From Pseudoalteromonas tunicata (GTDB lineage Bacteria > Pseudomonadota > Gammaproteobacteria > Enterobacterales > Alteromonadaceae), in NCBI RefSeq assembly GCF_002310815.1, contig NZ_CP011032.1, forward strand, positions 3,683,501 to 3,747,500: a DNA stretch of 64,000 nucleotides. The letters run 5' to 3'. This document shows, piece after piece, positions 7,826-17,741 of this stretch (positions are counted from its first letter, which is position 1; every line of letters starts with the position of its first letter). The notes under the pieces are model-generated. The model saw only the letters and a list, made by a program, of their open reading frames with translations, was not told where the DNA came from and made no database searches. The position numbers and the translations under genes were made by a program.

Positions 7826-10021
7826 TTAAAGTTTATTTTTCCCTGCTAAATCAAGAAAGAAGGCATATTCTAACGCGCGGTCTTTTAAGCCTTTAAAACG
7901 ACCTGATGCACCGCCATGGCCGGCTTCCATATCTACTTTAAACAACAGCTTGTTATCATTGGTTTTATAATCACGCAGTTTGGCAACCCACTTGGCTGGC
8001 TCAAAGTACTGCACTTGTGAATCGTGTAATCCTGTTGTTACCAATAGGTTTGGATACGCTTGCGCTTTTACTTGGTCATAAGGCGAGTATGACAGCATGT
8101 AATCGTAATACGTTTTATCATTCGGGTTACCCCATTCGTCGTATTCATTGGTGGTTAGTGGAATACTTTCGTCGAGCATAGTGGTAACCACATCCACAAA
8201 TGGCACATGCGCTGCAACCCCTTTATACAATTCAGGCGCTTGGTTGATCACCGCCCCCATTAACAAACCACCCGCACTGCCACCTGCGGCAAAAACATTA
8301 TCTTTATTACCATAACCTTGAGTCGTCAGCGCTTTAGTAACATCAATAAAATCATTGAAGGTATTTTGCTTTGTTAGTTTTTTACCATCATCATACCAAG
8401 GACGGCCCAGCATTTGTGAACCACGAATATGCGCAATGGCATAAACAAAACCACGGTCAAGCAAGCTTAAACGTGAACTCGAAAAGCTCGGATCCATGGT
8501 TGAACCATATGAACCATAACCGTATTGATACAAAGAGTTAGAGCCATCTTTTTTAAATTTATCTTTACGATATACCAGTGAAACAGGCACTTCGACACCA
8601 TCACGGGCTTTGATAAAAATTCGCTCAGAGGCATAGTTATCAGCATTAAAATCACCCAGCACGGCTTGTTGTTTCAACTGTACTTTTTTGCCAGAGGCTA
8701 AATCGATATCATAATGGGTGCCTGGTGTGGTCATGCTGGTGTAGTACACTCGAAGCGCGCTGCTATCAAACTCGCCGTTACCATACATATAGACCGAAAA
8801 TGCCGGATCATTAAATGAAAGGGTGTGTTCTTTTTGAGTGGTTAAATCACGCACCTTAATGCTGGTTTGACCTTTTTCACGCTCTTGATAAACCATGTGA
8901 TGATTAAATAACTGCACCCCTTCAAATTTTACATTTGCACGATGTGGGATCACCTCTTGCCATTTGGTTTTATCACCTAACTCGTCTTGATGCACTTTCA
9001 TTAAACGAAAATTTACCGCATCAAGATTAGTGGTAATGTAATAGTATTGACCTAGTTTTGATGCATCATATTCCAAGCCTTTTTCACGCTGAACTAAGCG
9101 CTGTGGCATTGCTTTGGGGTTATTAGCATCAATGACCGACACACCTGATGACTCGGTGCTGCCATGATTAATAAAAATCACACTACCATCTTTGCTTTTA
9201 CCAATGCCAGTGTAATAAGTATTATCTGTTTCTTCATACACTAGCTGGTCATCACTTTGTGGTGTGCCAAGCGTATGGCGATACACTTGATAGCCCAGTA
9301 AAGTTTGCAAATCTTTTTTAATGTAATACACGGTTTTGTTATCGTTAGCCCACACAACATCGCCTTCAGTGCCTTCAAGTACATCTGGCAACATAGCTTT
9401 TGAGGCTAAGTCTTGAAATTTTACGCTGTAAACGCGGCGACTCACTTTGTCTTCACCAAACGCCATTAACTGTCCATTTGGACTGACATCTAAACCTGAT
9501 ACTTGATAATAAGCATGATCTTTTGCCAATGTATTAACATCTAACAGTATTTCTTTATTGGTACCACTCACATCAGTACTGCGCACATAAATTGGGTATT
9601 CGTTATCACCACGCATTTCAGTTGAGTAAAAATACTGGCCTTTTTTCACAGGTACTGAGTCATCATTTTTTTCAATACGCGCTTTCAGCTCTTCAAATAA
9701 TTCAGCTTGTAGTTTTTCGGTATGTGCTAATTGGGCGTTGGTATAATCATTTTCTGCGGCTAGGTGAGCAAGGATCTCAGGGTCTTCACGTTTATCGTCA
9801 CGCATCCAATAGTAGTTATCGATACGTTTATCACCATGAATTTCCATTTCATACGGTACTTTTTTAGCTACTGGCGCAAGAGCGACGGATGTTGTTGCTG
9901 AAACAACCTCTGTAGTGGGAGATGAAGCTTGTAAGTTAGCCGGTTGCTCTGTGCAAGCACTCAATACAGCAAGGGAGATTACACTGAGTAAAAAAGAGTA
10001 TTTTTGAGCCATGATGATCAT
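7826..10021 (-). CDS. ptrB: Oligopeptidase B-like S9A serine peptidase, lipoprotein
   Basis: 731 residues. A lipoprotein signal (LAVLSAC, Cys23) is followed by a Thr/Ser/Pro linker, a seven-bladed beta-propeller region (about 60-450) and the S9 alpha/beta-hydrolase domain. Catalytic Ser582 is in GGSAGG, Asp667 in GLHDSQV and His702 in EAGHGG; the GRPWYDDGKKLTKQNTFNDF segment is typical of oligopeptidase B. The family cleaves short peptides after basic residues; here the enzyme is probably envelope-anchored, unlike the cytosolic E. coli protein. Two in-frame ATGs (10021 and 10012) both lie near AGGAA and either could be used. The 3' end is duplicated at 6769-6885. Confidence 0.88.
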   Translation of the reverse strand: MIIMAQKYSFLLSVISLAVLSACTEQPANLQASSPTTEVVSATTSVALAPVAKKVPYEMEIHGDKRIDNYYWMRDDKREDPEILAHLAAENDYTNAQLAHTEKLQAELFEELKARIEKNDDSVPVKKGQYFYSTEMRGDNEYPIYVRSTDVSGTNKEILLDVNTLAKDHAYYQVSGLDVSPNGQLMAFGEDKVSRRVYSVKFQDLASKAMLPDVLEGTEGDVVWANDNKTVYYIKKDLQTLLGYQVYRHTLGTPQSDDQLVYEETDNTYYTGIGKSKDGSVIFINHGSTESSGVSVIDANNPKAMPQRLVQREKGLEYDASKLGQYYYITTNLDAVNFRLMKVHQDELGDKTKWQEVIPHRANVKFEGVQLFNHHMVYQEREKGQTSIKVRDLTTQKEHTLSFNDPAFSVYMYGNGEFDSSALRVYYTSMTTPGTHYDIDLASGKKVQLKQQAVLGDFNADNYASERIFIKARDGVEVPVSLVYRKDKFKKDGSNSLYQYGYGSYGSTMDPSFSSSRLSLLDRGFVYAIAHIRGSQMLGRPWYDDGKKLTKQNTFNDFIDVTKALTTQGYGNKDNVFAAGGSAGGLLMGAVINQAPELYKGVAAHVPFVDVVTTMLDESIPLTTNEYDEWGNPNDKTYYDYMLSYSPYDQVKAQAYPNLLVTTGLHDSQVQYFEPAKWVAKLRDYKTNDNKLLFKVDMEAGHGGASGRFKGLKDRALEYAFFLDLAGKNKL

Positions 10022-10130
10022 TATTCCTGTTATTTTTCATCGGAATGAGCATCATAGAGCAGCAATAAAAACCATACTATAGGCTGATGTAAATGGTTGT
10101 AAACTTTCCTTTAATTTTCCAATACGCAAT

Positions 10131-10159
10131 AAAAAAGGCTCTGTATAAAACAGAGCCTT
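10131..10159 (-). terminator. Terminator of the 10189-13599 protease gene
   Basis: Stem AAGGCTCTG / CAGAGCCTT with a 7-base loop. On the minus strand it is followed by TTTTTT (the A-run at 10131-10136), 30 bp past the stop codon. Confidence 0.8.
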
Positions 10160-10188
10160 AAAATAAATAATATTTAACTATAAGCTAA

Positions 10189-13100
10189 TTATTTTTGCTT
10201 TCTGCGACGTAAGATTGCAAATGGTGCTGCAAGTAATACTAACCAACCCATAGAACCCGCTGATTTTTTATGCACTACTGGCGGCGGAGTTACTACCGGC
10301 TGCTCTGATGCTTCATCAGCCAAGTTGTTGATATTAACAGTAACCATTGCGCTTGCAGACACATTACCTCGTGTATCTGTTGCAACAACTTCAAGCTCAA
10401 CCATAGTTAAACCTGCGTCATGGTCTAACTGAGCTGCATTAGCTACAACTACCTTGCCCATCGCATCAACTGTGATTGCTGTTGAAGTTGAGTTTACAAC
10501 AATAAATTCAGACACAGGGTTTGCAAGTAATGCATCATATGTCGCTGATAATTGACCGATTACAGTACCTGTTGCGGTATTTTCATCAACTGAGAACTCA
10601 GTATCCATCAATACTGGTGCAGTACGAACATCAGCCATCGGGTCGACATTAATTGCTTTTGAACCTGAATCAGACAGCATAGTGAATTTAGCTCCTGATA
10701 CAAGTAATTCAGCAGACTCACCTGGTGCTAACATTTCAACCTGATTTCCAGTCGAATCAAAAAGTCCTGCAACAGGTTCTGAGATAGCAAAAGTATATTG
10801 TGCCGTTGCATTATCTACTGAATTAGTAGGGATTGGAGTCCAGCTGTACTCTTCTGTACGGAAGCGAACATTTGCTTGCACTTTACCTAACTGATCAGCT
10901 GTTAAGCCAAAACTACTTAAACAACTTTGTACGGTTACGAAGTTATTTCCAACCGTATGGTAAGCATTACCAATGGCACCGCTTGTTGAACCATAAGCAT
11001 GCGTGAAAGAAATCGCAGTACCAGGTTCAACATCATAGAACCACTCTAATTGACCAGCTTGCGCCGTTACATCCCAAACACCATCTTGATTTAAATCGAA
11101 ATCGGCCATAAAGCCACCCACATAAGTATGTGTGATGCCTTTATCCATTACGAAAGTAGTCAATACCGCGTAACCTGACTCACAAAAAGTAGCAGGTACA
11201 TCAATCGTCTCTATCGATGCGCTCACTAAATCAAAACGAGAACCGTCAATGTCATCACTTGCAACAGTAGGCGCAAAGAAAGGCTCGAAATTAACAGCAC
11301 CGGTATTGGTTAGCATATGCGCTACACCGTTCTCTGTTTTTTCAGGCATTACACTGACTGATGCTGCAGCTTTAGGTAATATGTGGTAAACAAGATGGAA
11401 TGCTTTTTCGCCACCTTCACTGAAGTTTAATGCACCATCAAGTTCTGATGTCGTTAATAATTCAGTGGCGGCAACACTACCCACATTGCTTGAATCAAGC
11501 ATCCACTCTGGTAATTTAGCTGGATCAATTGTTGCGACAACATCAAACGATACGGTTTGACCAGCAGGTACTGTGACTGAAGAAGGGAAGCTCATACTAA
11601 GGGCACCGCGCTCTTCATCATCAGCAAAGCGCTGAGTTAAAGAAAGCGAATATGTTTTAGCAGAATTAGAGAAGTTTTTAACTTCAACTGTTTTTGTTAA
11701 TGCTGTTGTTTGTGACAAATTAACCAAACCAAACGATAAAGCTGCCTGCTTGGTATCTTTTGCCCACGCAGCAACAGGTAAGTTGGCTGCTTTTTCAACA
11801 TCAACTAAACCGGAACCAATGTAACTAATTGGTGCTAAGGCTGCATTTGGGTCAATTGAGCGGGCCTTCATCGTTACATCTAAATTAGCAGCATTCATTA
11901 GCGTTGCTTTTAACTCAAGTGCATTACGCTCTGGCAATGCTTCTTTAAGCAAGCTCATAGCACCCGCAGTAATTGGACCTGAGAAAGAAGTACCAGTAGC
12001 GCCAGATAAACCATCACCTAGACCTGGGTGTGCGGTCATAATGTTCACACCAGGAGCAGTAATTTCAGGCTTTAAATAGCCATCCATTGATGGGCCACGA
12101 GAAGTAAACGAAGCAATTGCACCACTTGTAACTTTTACCTCTTCTTTAAAGCTAAATGTTGCTGTTTCACCCGCATTTAATTGCGCTTTTAAATTATTTG
12201 CATCAGTTTGAGTAACAGAAACCGTGCGGATTGTTACATCAGGGCCTTTCGGTCCTGCTGACATGCCAGGTGCAGCACCTTCACGATTATTTGCGATAAT
12301 TACAAATACGGCACCCTTACTTTGTGCATAAAAAGCTTTGTCCGAAAAGTTACAAGTTCCACGGTCAATCATCACAGCTTTACCAGTAAAATCAGTATCT
12401 GCTGAAAACGGATCACAACCTTCTTGATTTTCTGTTGGATAGATTAACTCAGCATCAAGATTACTAAATTCAAATGGACCTTCAGCACCAAAGGCTGCTG
12501 TACCAAATTCGGTTTCAACGCCCGCAACCGTTGCAGTGCCAATAGCAGCTTCATCTGTTGGATGAGTCATAGCACCAACAGATAATGCGTTTTCTGTAGT
12601 ACTTGGACCACCCACGATAAATGGGTAAGCGCCGTCGTTACCTGCTGAAATAACTAAGTTAGTGCCAAGTTTTACCGCTTGGTTAATAAAAAGGCCAACA
12701 GCATCTAATGCTTTATCGCCATAATTACCACCTAAAGACATATTAACAACGTCGACACGATCAGAGATGTCACCATCGTTATTTGGATCCATTGCATTTT
12801 CAAGCGCTAAGATTTGCGCCAAACCAGAACAACCGTCGTCACAAACTGAATAAACATAGAGCTCAACATTTGGTGCAATACCAGTAACAGAATGAGAAAC
12901 GTGGGTACCATGATTGGTATCAACATCAATAGGATCAGCATCATTATTTACGTAATCGTAACCACCTTTGATTTGACCTTGCGGCCAAACTACTGATGTA
13001 GGGTCACTAATTGCTTCTTCGTATGCTGCTGCGGTACCTGCACCACCAAATGCGGCATGGGTATAATCAACGCCAGTATCTAATACGGCAACTTTTACAC

Positions 13101-13599
13101 CATCACCTTTTGCAATACCACTGGCAACCAAAGGTGTTGCTTTTACATAATCAGCACTATCTGCAACATCTAATTCATAATCAAAAACTGGATAGATATT
13201 ATCTACTTCTGGTAATGATAATAGTTGCGCTAACGTATCTTTATCACCTTCAACAACAATCGAATTAACTAATTTACTGGTACGCGCTAATACCTTTACA
13301 TTTAAATCAAGCGCTTGAATTGAAGCTTCAACTTTAGCTTGAACATTTGCGATTGCAGAAACTGACTGTGATTTCTCACCAAATGAAGCTTGTGATAAAG
13401 CTGCACCATGTAATTTTACCACCCAGCTTTTTGCTTCACGTTTAACTGCGGTATCTTTTTTAGTAACTTGCGCTTTAACTGCTTTTTGATTTTTTTGATT
13501 ATATTGTTCAAACGAAGCTGCTGATACTTGTTGTGCCGTAATTAAAACACCACTTACAGCTAATGCTATTGCAGATTTTTTGATAATTCCCTGAGACAT
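10189..13599 (-). CDS. Secreted S8 subtilisin-like protease with PA domain and GlyGly-CTERM-like tail
   Basis: About 1136 residues from the ATG at 13599, which has GGGGTGA just upstream; an in-frame GTG two codons earlier is the alternative. Numbering below counts that GTG as residue 1. Order: signal peptide (to about 29), I9-type propeptide (about 58-145), S8 catalytic domain with Asp176 (DTGVDY), His232 (NHGTH), Asn323 and Ser540 (GTSFSGP), an inserted PA domain (about 375-470), Fn3-like and beta regions, and a cadherin-like module (about 1010-1100). It ends with a Gly-Ser stretch, one hydrophobic helix and RRRKQK, the layout of a GlyGly-CTERM sorting signal processed by rhombosortase. Expected to be exported through type II secretion and to degrade extracellular protein. 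It has its own terminator. Confidence 0.92.
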   Translation of the reverse strand: MSQGIIKKSAIALAVSGVLITAQQVSAASFEQYNQKNQKAVKAQVTKKDTAVKREAKSWVVKLHGAALSQASFGEKSQSVSAIANVQAKVEASIQALDLNVKVLARTSKLVNSIVVEGDKDTLAQLLSLPEVDNIYPVFDYELDVADSADYVKATPLVASGIAKGDGVKVAVLDTGVDYTHAAFGGAGTAAAYEEAISDPTSVVWPQGQIKGGYDYVNNDADPIDVDTNHGTHVSHSVTGIAPNVELYVYSVCDDGCSGLAQILALENAMDPNNDGDISDRVDVVNMSLGGNYGDKALDAVGLFINQAVKLGTNLVISAGNDGAYPFIVGGPSTTENALSVGAMTHPTDEAAIGTATVAGVETEFGTAAFGAEGPFEFSNLDAELIYPTENQEGCDPFSADTDFTGKAVMIDRGTCNFSDKAFYAQSKGAVFVIIANNREGAAPGMSAGPKGPDVTIRTVSVTQTDANNLKAQLNAGETATFSFKEEVKVTSGAIASFTSRGPSMDGYLKPEITAPGVNIMTAHPGLGDGLSGATGTSFSGPITAGAMSLLKEALPERNALELKATLMNAANLDVTMKARSIDPNAALAPISYIGSGLVDVEKAANLPVAAWAKDTKQAALSFGLVNLSQTTALTKTVEVKNFSNSAKTYSLSLTQRFADDEERGALSMSFPSSVTVPAGQTVSFDVVATIDPAKLPEWMLDSSNVGSVAATELLTTSELDGALNFSEGGEKAFHLVYHILPKAAASVSVMPEKTENGVAHMLTNTGAVNFEPFFAPTVASDDIDGSRFDLVSASIETIDVPATFCESGYAVLTTFVMDKGITHTYVGGFMADFDLNQDGVWDVTAQAGQLEWFYDVEPGTAISFTHAYGSTSGAIGNAYHTVGNNFVTVQSCLSSFGLTADQLGKVQANVRFRTEEYSWTPIPTNSVDNATAQYTFAISEPVAGLFDSTGNQVEMLAPGESAELLVSGAKFTMLSDSGSKAINVDPMADVRTAPVLMDTEFSVDENTATGTVIGQLSATYDALLANPVSEFIVVNSTSTAITVDAMGKVVVANAAQLDHDAGLTMVELEVVATDTRGNVSASAMVTVNINNLADEASEQPVVTPPPVVHKKSAGSMGWLVLLAAPFAILRRRKQK

Positions 13600-13926
13600 A
13601 TTCACCCCGAATATTATTGTTAATTAGATGTTCTAGTTTGTAAACAAAGAACAACTATATCCCCTTTAGAAACAAAAAAGCAACCGATTAACCCAGCAAT
13701 TAAGGAGTAATAAACATAAAATTTACATAACTGATTTTATCTGAAGTTTTTTTTAAAAAAAATTAGGAGAAAATCTTAAAAAATTCATAATGTTGATGAA
13801 ACTATGAATTTTACAGAAATAAAAACTAAGGTAGTTTTATAACAGCGAAAAATCCTCAATAGGGATTTAAAGTTTGTTGATATTTATATTAGAAAGGCTT
13901 TAACAACCAGTATGGTGAAAAAGAAA
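13600..13926. other. AT-rich intergenic region upstream of the S8 protease
   Basis: No convincing gene. The segment is A/T-rich with long A and T runs and should hold the promoter of the minus-strand protease gene. I could not pick a single -35/-10 pair with confidence. Confidence 0.5.
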
Positions 13927-13958
13927 AAATCCAGAGTGATTATCTCGCCTCTGGATTT
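13927..13958 (-). terminator. Terminator of the protease-propeptide operon
   Basis: Stem AAATCCAGAG / CTCTGGATTT with a 12-base loop. On the minus strand it is followed by TTTTTCTT, 35 bp past the stop at 13993. Confidence 0.75.
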
Positions 13959-13992
13959 ATTAATTTAAATATGACTTAAAACTGTATTGCTA

Positions 13993-14574
13993 TTAAAAAG
14001 CTTGGTTTAAATTCTCTAAACGCTCTAACTTTGCAGCAGTTACTAAACCCGAAGCGATTATTTTGGCTTCAAGTTTTTTAAGTTCAACTTGCTTAAGTGA
14101 CTTCACAATCACAATGCCAATACCTAAATCCTTAACAACTGTTAAACCAAGCTGCTCGGTAAGCTTTGATAAATTGTCATCACTGCTAATATGCACTGCA
14201 ATGTTACCCGTAACAACAGCTAAACCACCCGAAATACTATTTCTTAAGACATCTCCTGCAAACAGGCCTTTTTGTATCTCGGTATCACTCGATGCATTAA
14301 TTAAAGCGTATTCACCTTGATTACCTGCAACCTCCGATGGTGTTGCCAAAAACTCAGGTATCGCTTTCATCCCTTGAATTTTTACATAACCGTCCGTAAT
14401 TACTTCATCATTATGCTTAAAGTCATTCGCTTTAAAGGTAGGTAATTCAACATGTGGTAATGACTGTACTTTTTGTTTTGGCAGCGATAACTCTTCATGC
14501 GCTGTCGCTTCAAATGCAACTACATTGATGGCCAAAGCACTCGTTAGTGTCATTATGTGTTTAAACTTCATCAT
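13993..14574 (-). CDS. Exported stand-alone protease propeptide-like protein (candidate inhibitor/foldase)
   Basis: 193 residues from the ATG at 14574 (AAGGA 5 bp upstream; start 8 bp after the upstream protease stop). The signal peptide ends near ATA. Residues from about 120 to the end read VTGNIAVHISSDDNLSKLTE, then LGLTVVKDLGIGIVIVKS and helical LKKLEAKIIAS, the beta-alpha-beta pattern of fervidolysin/I9-type subtilase propeptides, but no protease domain follows. The preceding co-oriented gene is an S8 protease with no recognisable propeptide. I infer that this protein folds or inhibits that protease in trans. The pattern match is by eye and the activity is unproven. Confidence 0.7.
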   Translation of the reverse strand: MMKFKHIMTLTSALAINVVAFEATAHEELSLPKQKVQSLPHVELPTFKANDFKHNDEVITDGYVKIQGMKAIPEFLATPSEVAGNQGEYALINASSDTEIQKGLFAGDVLRNSISGGLAVVTGNIAVHISSDDNLSKLTEQLGLTVVKDLGIGIVIVKSLKQVELKKLEAKIIASGLVTAAKLERLENLNQAF

Positions 14575-14582
14575 TTTATTCC

Positions 14583-16976
14583 TTACTCTACACGGCCAGT
14601 TACACGAATACCCCAACCTTCAAGTACTGAAGGTGTTTCATTCGGGACCACTACACTTAACTTACTCTCATCATTTAGATAAACAACTTGAGCTGGATCA
14701 GCTGCATCTACCACTTTAACTGTCCATTCTCCTTTACTGTTTTCACCATAAAAAGCATGTGATAAAAAGCTCACACTTGGAGCATGTATAAAGCCATTTA
14801 AAAAATAACGAGAGCTAGCAACCGCAGGAGTTAAATTTGCTTGCCCTGAAGATAGAATAATCGCTTTAGTACCTGATGGCGAAGTCACTTCAATTGCTAA
14901 ATCAGTCGCTGCTGATGATTGCATATCACCAGGGATTTGCTCATGACTGTAATCAAAACGAGTTTCAGAGTTTGCAATGGTAAAGCTAAACTGCATCGCT
15001 TCAACCACCAAGTCTGAATCAACCAACATGCTATGGCTTGCACCAACAACTGAATTATTAGGTACACTTAAAGCTAACGGCTCACCTTGCGCTATAAATG
15101 CAGGTCCAGCTTCACCAATAACTACATCAACCGCTTGGCCTGTAAAATACCAATCACTTTGAACTTGTGGTGTAAGTGAAGTGAAACCTTTTGCCATTTT
15201 TACAGCTTCGCCTGCATTTACGCGACCTAAACCATAAAAGTTATTAAATTTATAGCCCGCAGCATTTTCAACCCAGCCTAAATGAGCGGTAAATTCACCA
15301 TCACCTGTCGTACGTATAATAGGTGTATCTTCAGGGTCAGTTTGAGTGGCTGTGGTTGCTAGCACATGTTTGATATCACGCGCCGTCAGCGCAGGATTAG
15401 CCTCCATGACTAACGCTATCACACCCGATGTATTAGGCGCCGCAGAAGAAGTACCATTCATGCTGTTGGTATAATTACAGCTTGCATTTAATGGATGACC
15501 TGGGTAATCAAAGAAGTGATAACCAGCAACAAAACCTGCAGGTTGGCCATACAAACCTTCTAAATAGTTTAACAATGGAAAACCTGATGAACCATTCAGA
15601 CACGTCATATTATCTGTAGTGATCATTGCAGGTTCCCATTGGCCGCTTTCACCCGCTGGCGCACTTAAAAACAAACCACTTCCAGATGTCGAATAACTCG
15701 CGCGCTTTCCGTTAGCTTTTAATGCACCGACAGTCACATGGTTTAAGCTTCGGTTAGCTGCTGATACATTCATATCAATACAACCTAAGCCTAACTCGTT
15801 AGTGCCTGATTTTTTACAAAAATCACCATCGCTATGACGACCTGACTCGAAATCATTACCCGACGCCTTAACGCTAATTGCGCCTTTACCATTACGCAAT
15901 ATAGTCGTTGCATAACTCGTTAAATAATTGTCAATCTGGTCATCAGGTAAAAATAGTGCAGGGTTAGAACCATAACTACGGTTAAATAATACTTCTTCAT
16001 CCAACGCGATCCCACTACCTGGGAAACCATTTATGATAGCTTGTACATTGAAATCATTTTGTTTGGTTTTGCTATGAATAAAGTTCATACCAATGAGCTG
16101 TGCATCTGGTGCAACACCACGGCCGCCTTTGCCATTCCACCCTTCTGCTGCAATCAATCCAGCTACTGCTGTACCATGGTCACTAAAATCACCAAATGAC
16201 TTATAAACACCATCAGCAGGAACAGGTTTTGTAGGATCAGTTTGATCAAATGCACCTGGATTTAAATTTAATGAACGATAAGGTAATACGTTATCATCTA
16301 AATCTTCATGGCGAACTTCTAGGCCAGAATCAACAACAACCGCAATCACTCCTTTACCTGTGACACCTTGCTGATAGGCTTGTGCCACATTCATATCAGC
16401 CCCAACTAGCGTAAGATTTTGATTAAAATGATCTAAACGAGTTTGCTTATATTGGGCTATTTCATCATCTGTAGTTAACCCATTTAACTTAGCCATCACA
16501 GTTAAAAACTCATCACTACGGGCAAAAGCACGCTGACCTGTATTACGCAAATGCCACTGCTCATTTGCAAGCGGATCTTTTTCGACTCCTGAAATATTGA
16601 TCTTCGCCGACGCTGATTTACCATTCGCTGTAACCGTGTAATCAATCGATGCATCTTCACCCGTAAGTGAGATGTAAGTAAAATCACGCCCACTAAGCGC
16701 CATCGTCCCGTGACTAAAATGGTAAATACCATCCACCGCAGCCACCGCTTGGCCATTTTCAGCAAAACTAAAACTTAACTCATCACCATTTGAATCTATC
16801 GCTTTTAATGAATCCGTTACAGGCACCCAATGTTTTAGATTTGTTAACTCAACATTATTTGCACGCGGTGCAATATCGATCACTGCTGTTTTTTTATCAT
16901 TATCACTGCCACAACCTGACAGCGTTATCATAATGGCTGCAGACAATACAGACATTTTAAATAGTGTGTGTTTCAT
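14583..16976 (-). CDS. Kexin-like S8 serine protease with P domain, lipoprotein
   Basis: 797 residues from the ATG at 16976 (AGGGGA 3 bp upstream). A lipoprotein signal with LSGC is followed by a cadherin-like beta region (about 35-130), the NEQWHLRNTGQ stretch typical of kexin-like S8 enzymes, and the catalytic domain with Asp216 (VVDSGLE), His267 (DHGTAVAG), Asn374 (SGND) and Ser510 (GTSSAAPN). The C-terminal 140 residues form a proprotein-convertase P domain (FYGENSKGEWTVKVVD). No I9 propeptide is seen at the N-terminus. The gene is transcribed just ahead of the propeptide-like gene at 13993-14574. Probably a cell-envelope processing or feeding protease. Confidence 0.88.
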   Translation of the reverse strand: MKHTLFKMSVLSAAIMITLSGCGSDNDKKTAVIDIAPRANNVELTNLKHWVPVTDSLKAIDSNGDELSFSFAENGQAVAAVDGIYHFSHGTMALSGRDFTYISLTGEDASIDYTVTANGKSASAKINISGVEKDPLANEQWHLRNTGQRAFARSDEFLTVMAKLNGLTTDDEIAQYKQTRLDHFNQNLTLVGADMNVAQAYQQGVTGKGVIAVVVDSGLEVRHEDLDDNVLPYRSLNLNPGAFDQTDPTKPVPADGVYKSFGDFSDHGTAVAGLIAAEGWNGKGGRGVAPDAQLIGMNFIHSKTKQNDFNVQAIINGFPGSGIALDEEVLFNRSYGSNPALFLPDDQIDNYLTSYATTILRNGKGAISVKASGNDFESGRHSDGDFCKKSGTNELGLGCIDMNVSAANRSLNHVTVGALKANGKRASYSTSGSGLFLSAPAGESGQWEPAMITTDNMTCLNGSSGFPLLNYLEGLYGQPAGFVAGYHFFDYPGHPLNASCNYTNSMNGTSSAAPNTSGVIALVMEANPALTARDIKHVLATTATQTDPEDTPIIRTTGDGEFTAHLGWVENAAGYKFNNFYGLGRVNAGEAVKMAKGFTSLTPQVQSDWYFTGQAVDVVIGEAGPAFIAQGEPLALSVPNNSVVGASHSMLVDSDLVVEAMQFSFTIANSETRFDYSHEQIPGDMQSSAATDLAIEVTSPSGTKAIILSSGQANLTPAVASSRYFLNGFIHAPSVSFLSHAFYGENSKGEWTVKVVDAADPAQVVYLNDESKLSVVVPNETPSVLEGWGIRVTGRVE

Positions 16977-17173
16977 AAATCCCCTAAGATTTTTATTTTT
17001 TTGAGCCTCTGCAAGGTACACAAGCGGACACTTACTTACAACACGCTATTTACAATCGTTATCAATATAAACAATACGATGCAGTTATGTTACAACTTAC
17101 TGAGTATTGCGACTGGTGCGCAAACTAGGCATAGTAACGATAAATCTATCACCACAAAATTAAGCTCACACTT

Positions 17174-17644
17174 ATGAATAGCGAAGCACTTAACATTCTC
17201 ACCATGGCTAAATTAATCCAAACAGCTGTAGCGCCTGTATTTTTAATTACAGGAGTTGCAGCAATGCTTGGGGTATTGTCAAACCGCCTTGCTCGCATCA
17301 CTGATAGAGCGCGCCAACTAGAAAAAAAAGTCCGTACCTCACAGGATGAATCGTTAAAAAAACTACTCACCACAGAATTACGAGCGCTTTGGAAACGCGC
17401 ACGCTGTATTCATATTTCTTTTAGCTTGAGCGTATTGAGTGCATTGTTAGTTTGTACTGTGGTTATGGCTTTGTTTGTTAGCCATTTACTTGAAGTGAAT
17501 TTAAACATGACAATTGGTATTAGCTTTGTCGGTGCCATGCTCTTTTTAATTTTTGCCATGCTGTCATTATTAGCAGAGGTATTTTTAGCCACACGCTCGA
17601 TGCGCAGAGGCATGATTTTTACGCATATCGATTTAGATGACTAA
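17174..17644 (+). CDS. DUF2721 family membrane protein
   Basis: 156 residues. The N-terminal segment (IQTAVAPVFLITGVAAMLG, then NRLARITDRARQLE) is characteristic of DUF2721, with three transmembrane helices at about 15-35, 80-105 and 115-140. Molecular role is unknown for the family. It is divergent from the kexin-like protease with about 200 bp between starts, so the intergenic region should contain both promoters. No strong ribosome-binding site is visible before the ATG. Confidence 0.8.
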   Translation: MNSEALNILTMAKLIQTAVAPVFLITGVAAMLGVLSNRLARITDRARQLEKKVRTSQDESLKKLLTTELRALWKRARCIHISFSLSVLSALLVCTVVMALFVSHLLEVNLNMTIGISFVGAMLFLIFAMLSLLAEVFLATRSMRRGMIFTHIDLDD

Positions 17645-17741
17645 AGATGCATATTTTTAATGCACCTTTAACCGCATTTTATTGCACCAAGTCACTGCAT
17701 CAGGTAAAAGAGTCTGATAAATAATTAGTTCAGGGGTGAAC

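Noticed and set aside
13011..13268. Plus-strand open frame of 85 codons within the S8 protease gene
   Set aside because: Composition (runs of Leu, His, Gln) is typical of an antisense shadow frame.
17040..17080. Possible Fur-like palindrome between the kexin-like protease and DUF2721 genes
   Set aside because: Only a partial match to the 19-bp consensus and no iron-related gene alongside.
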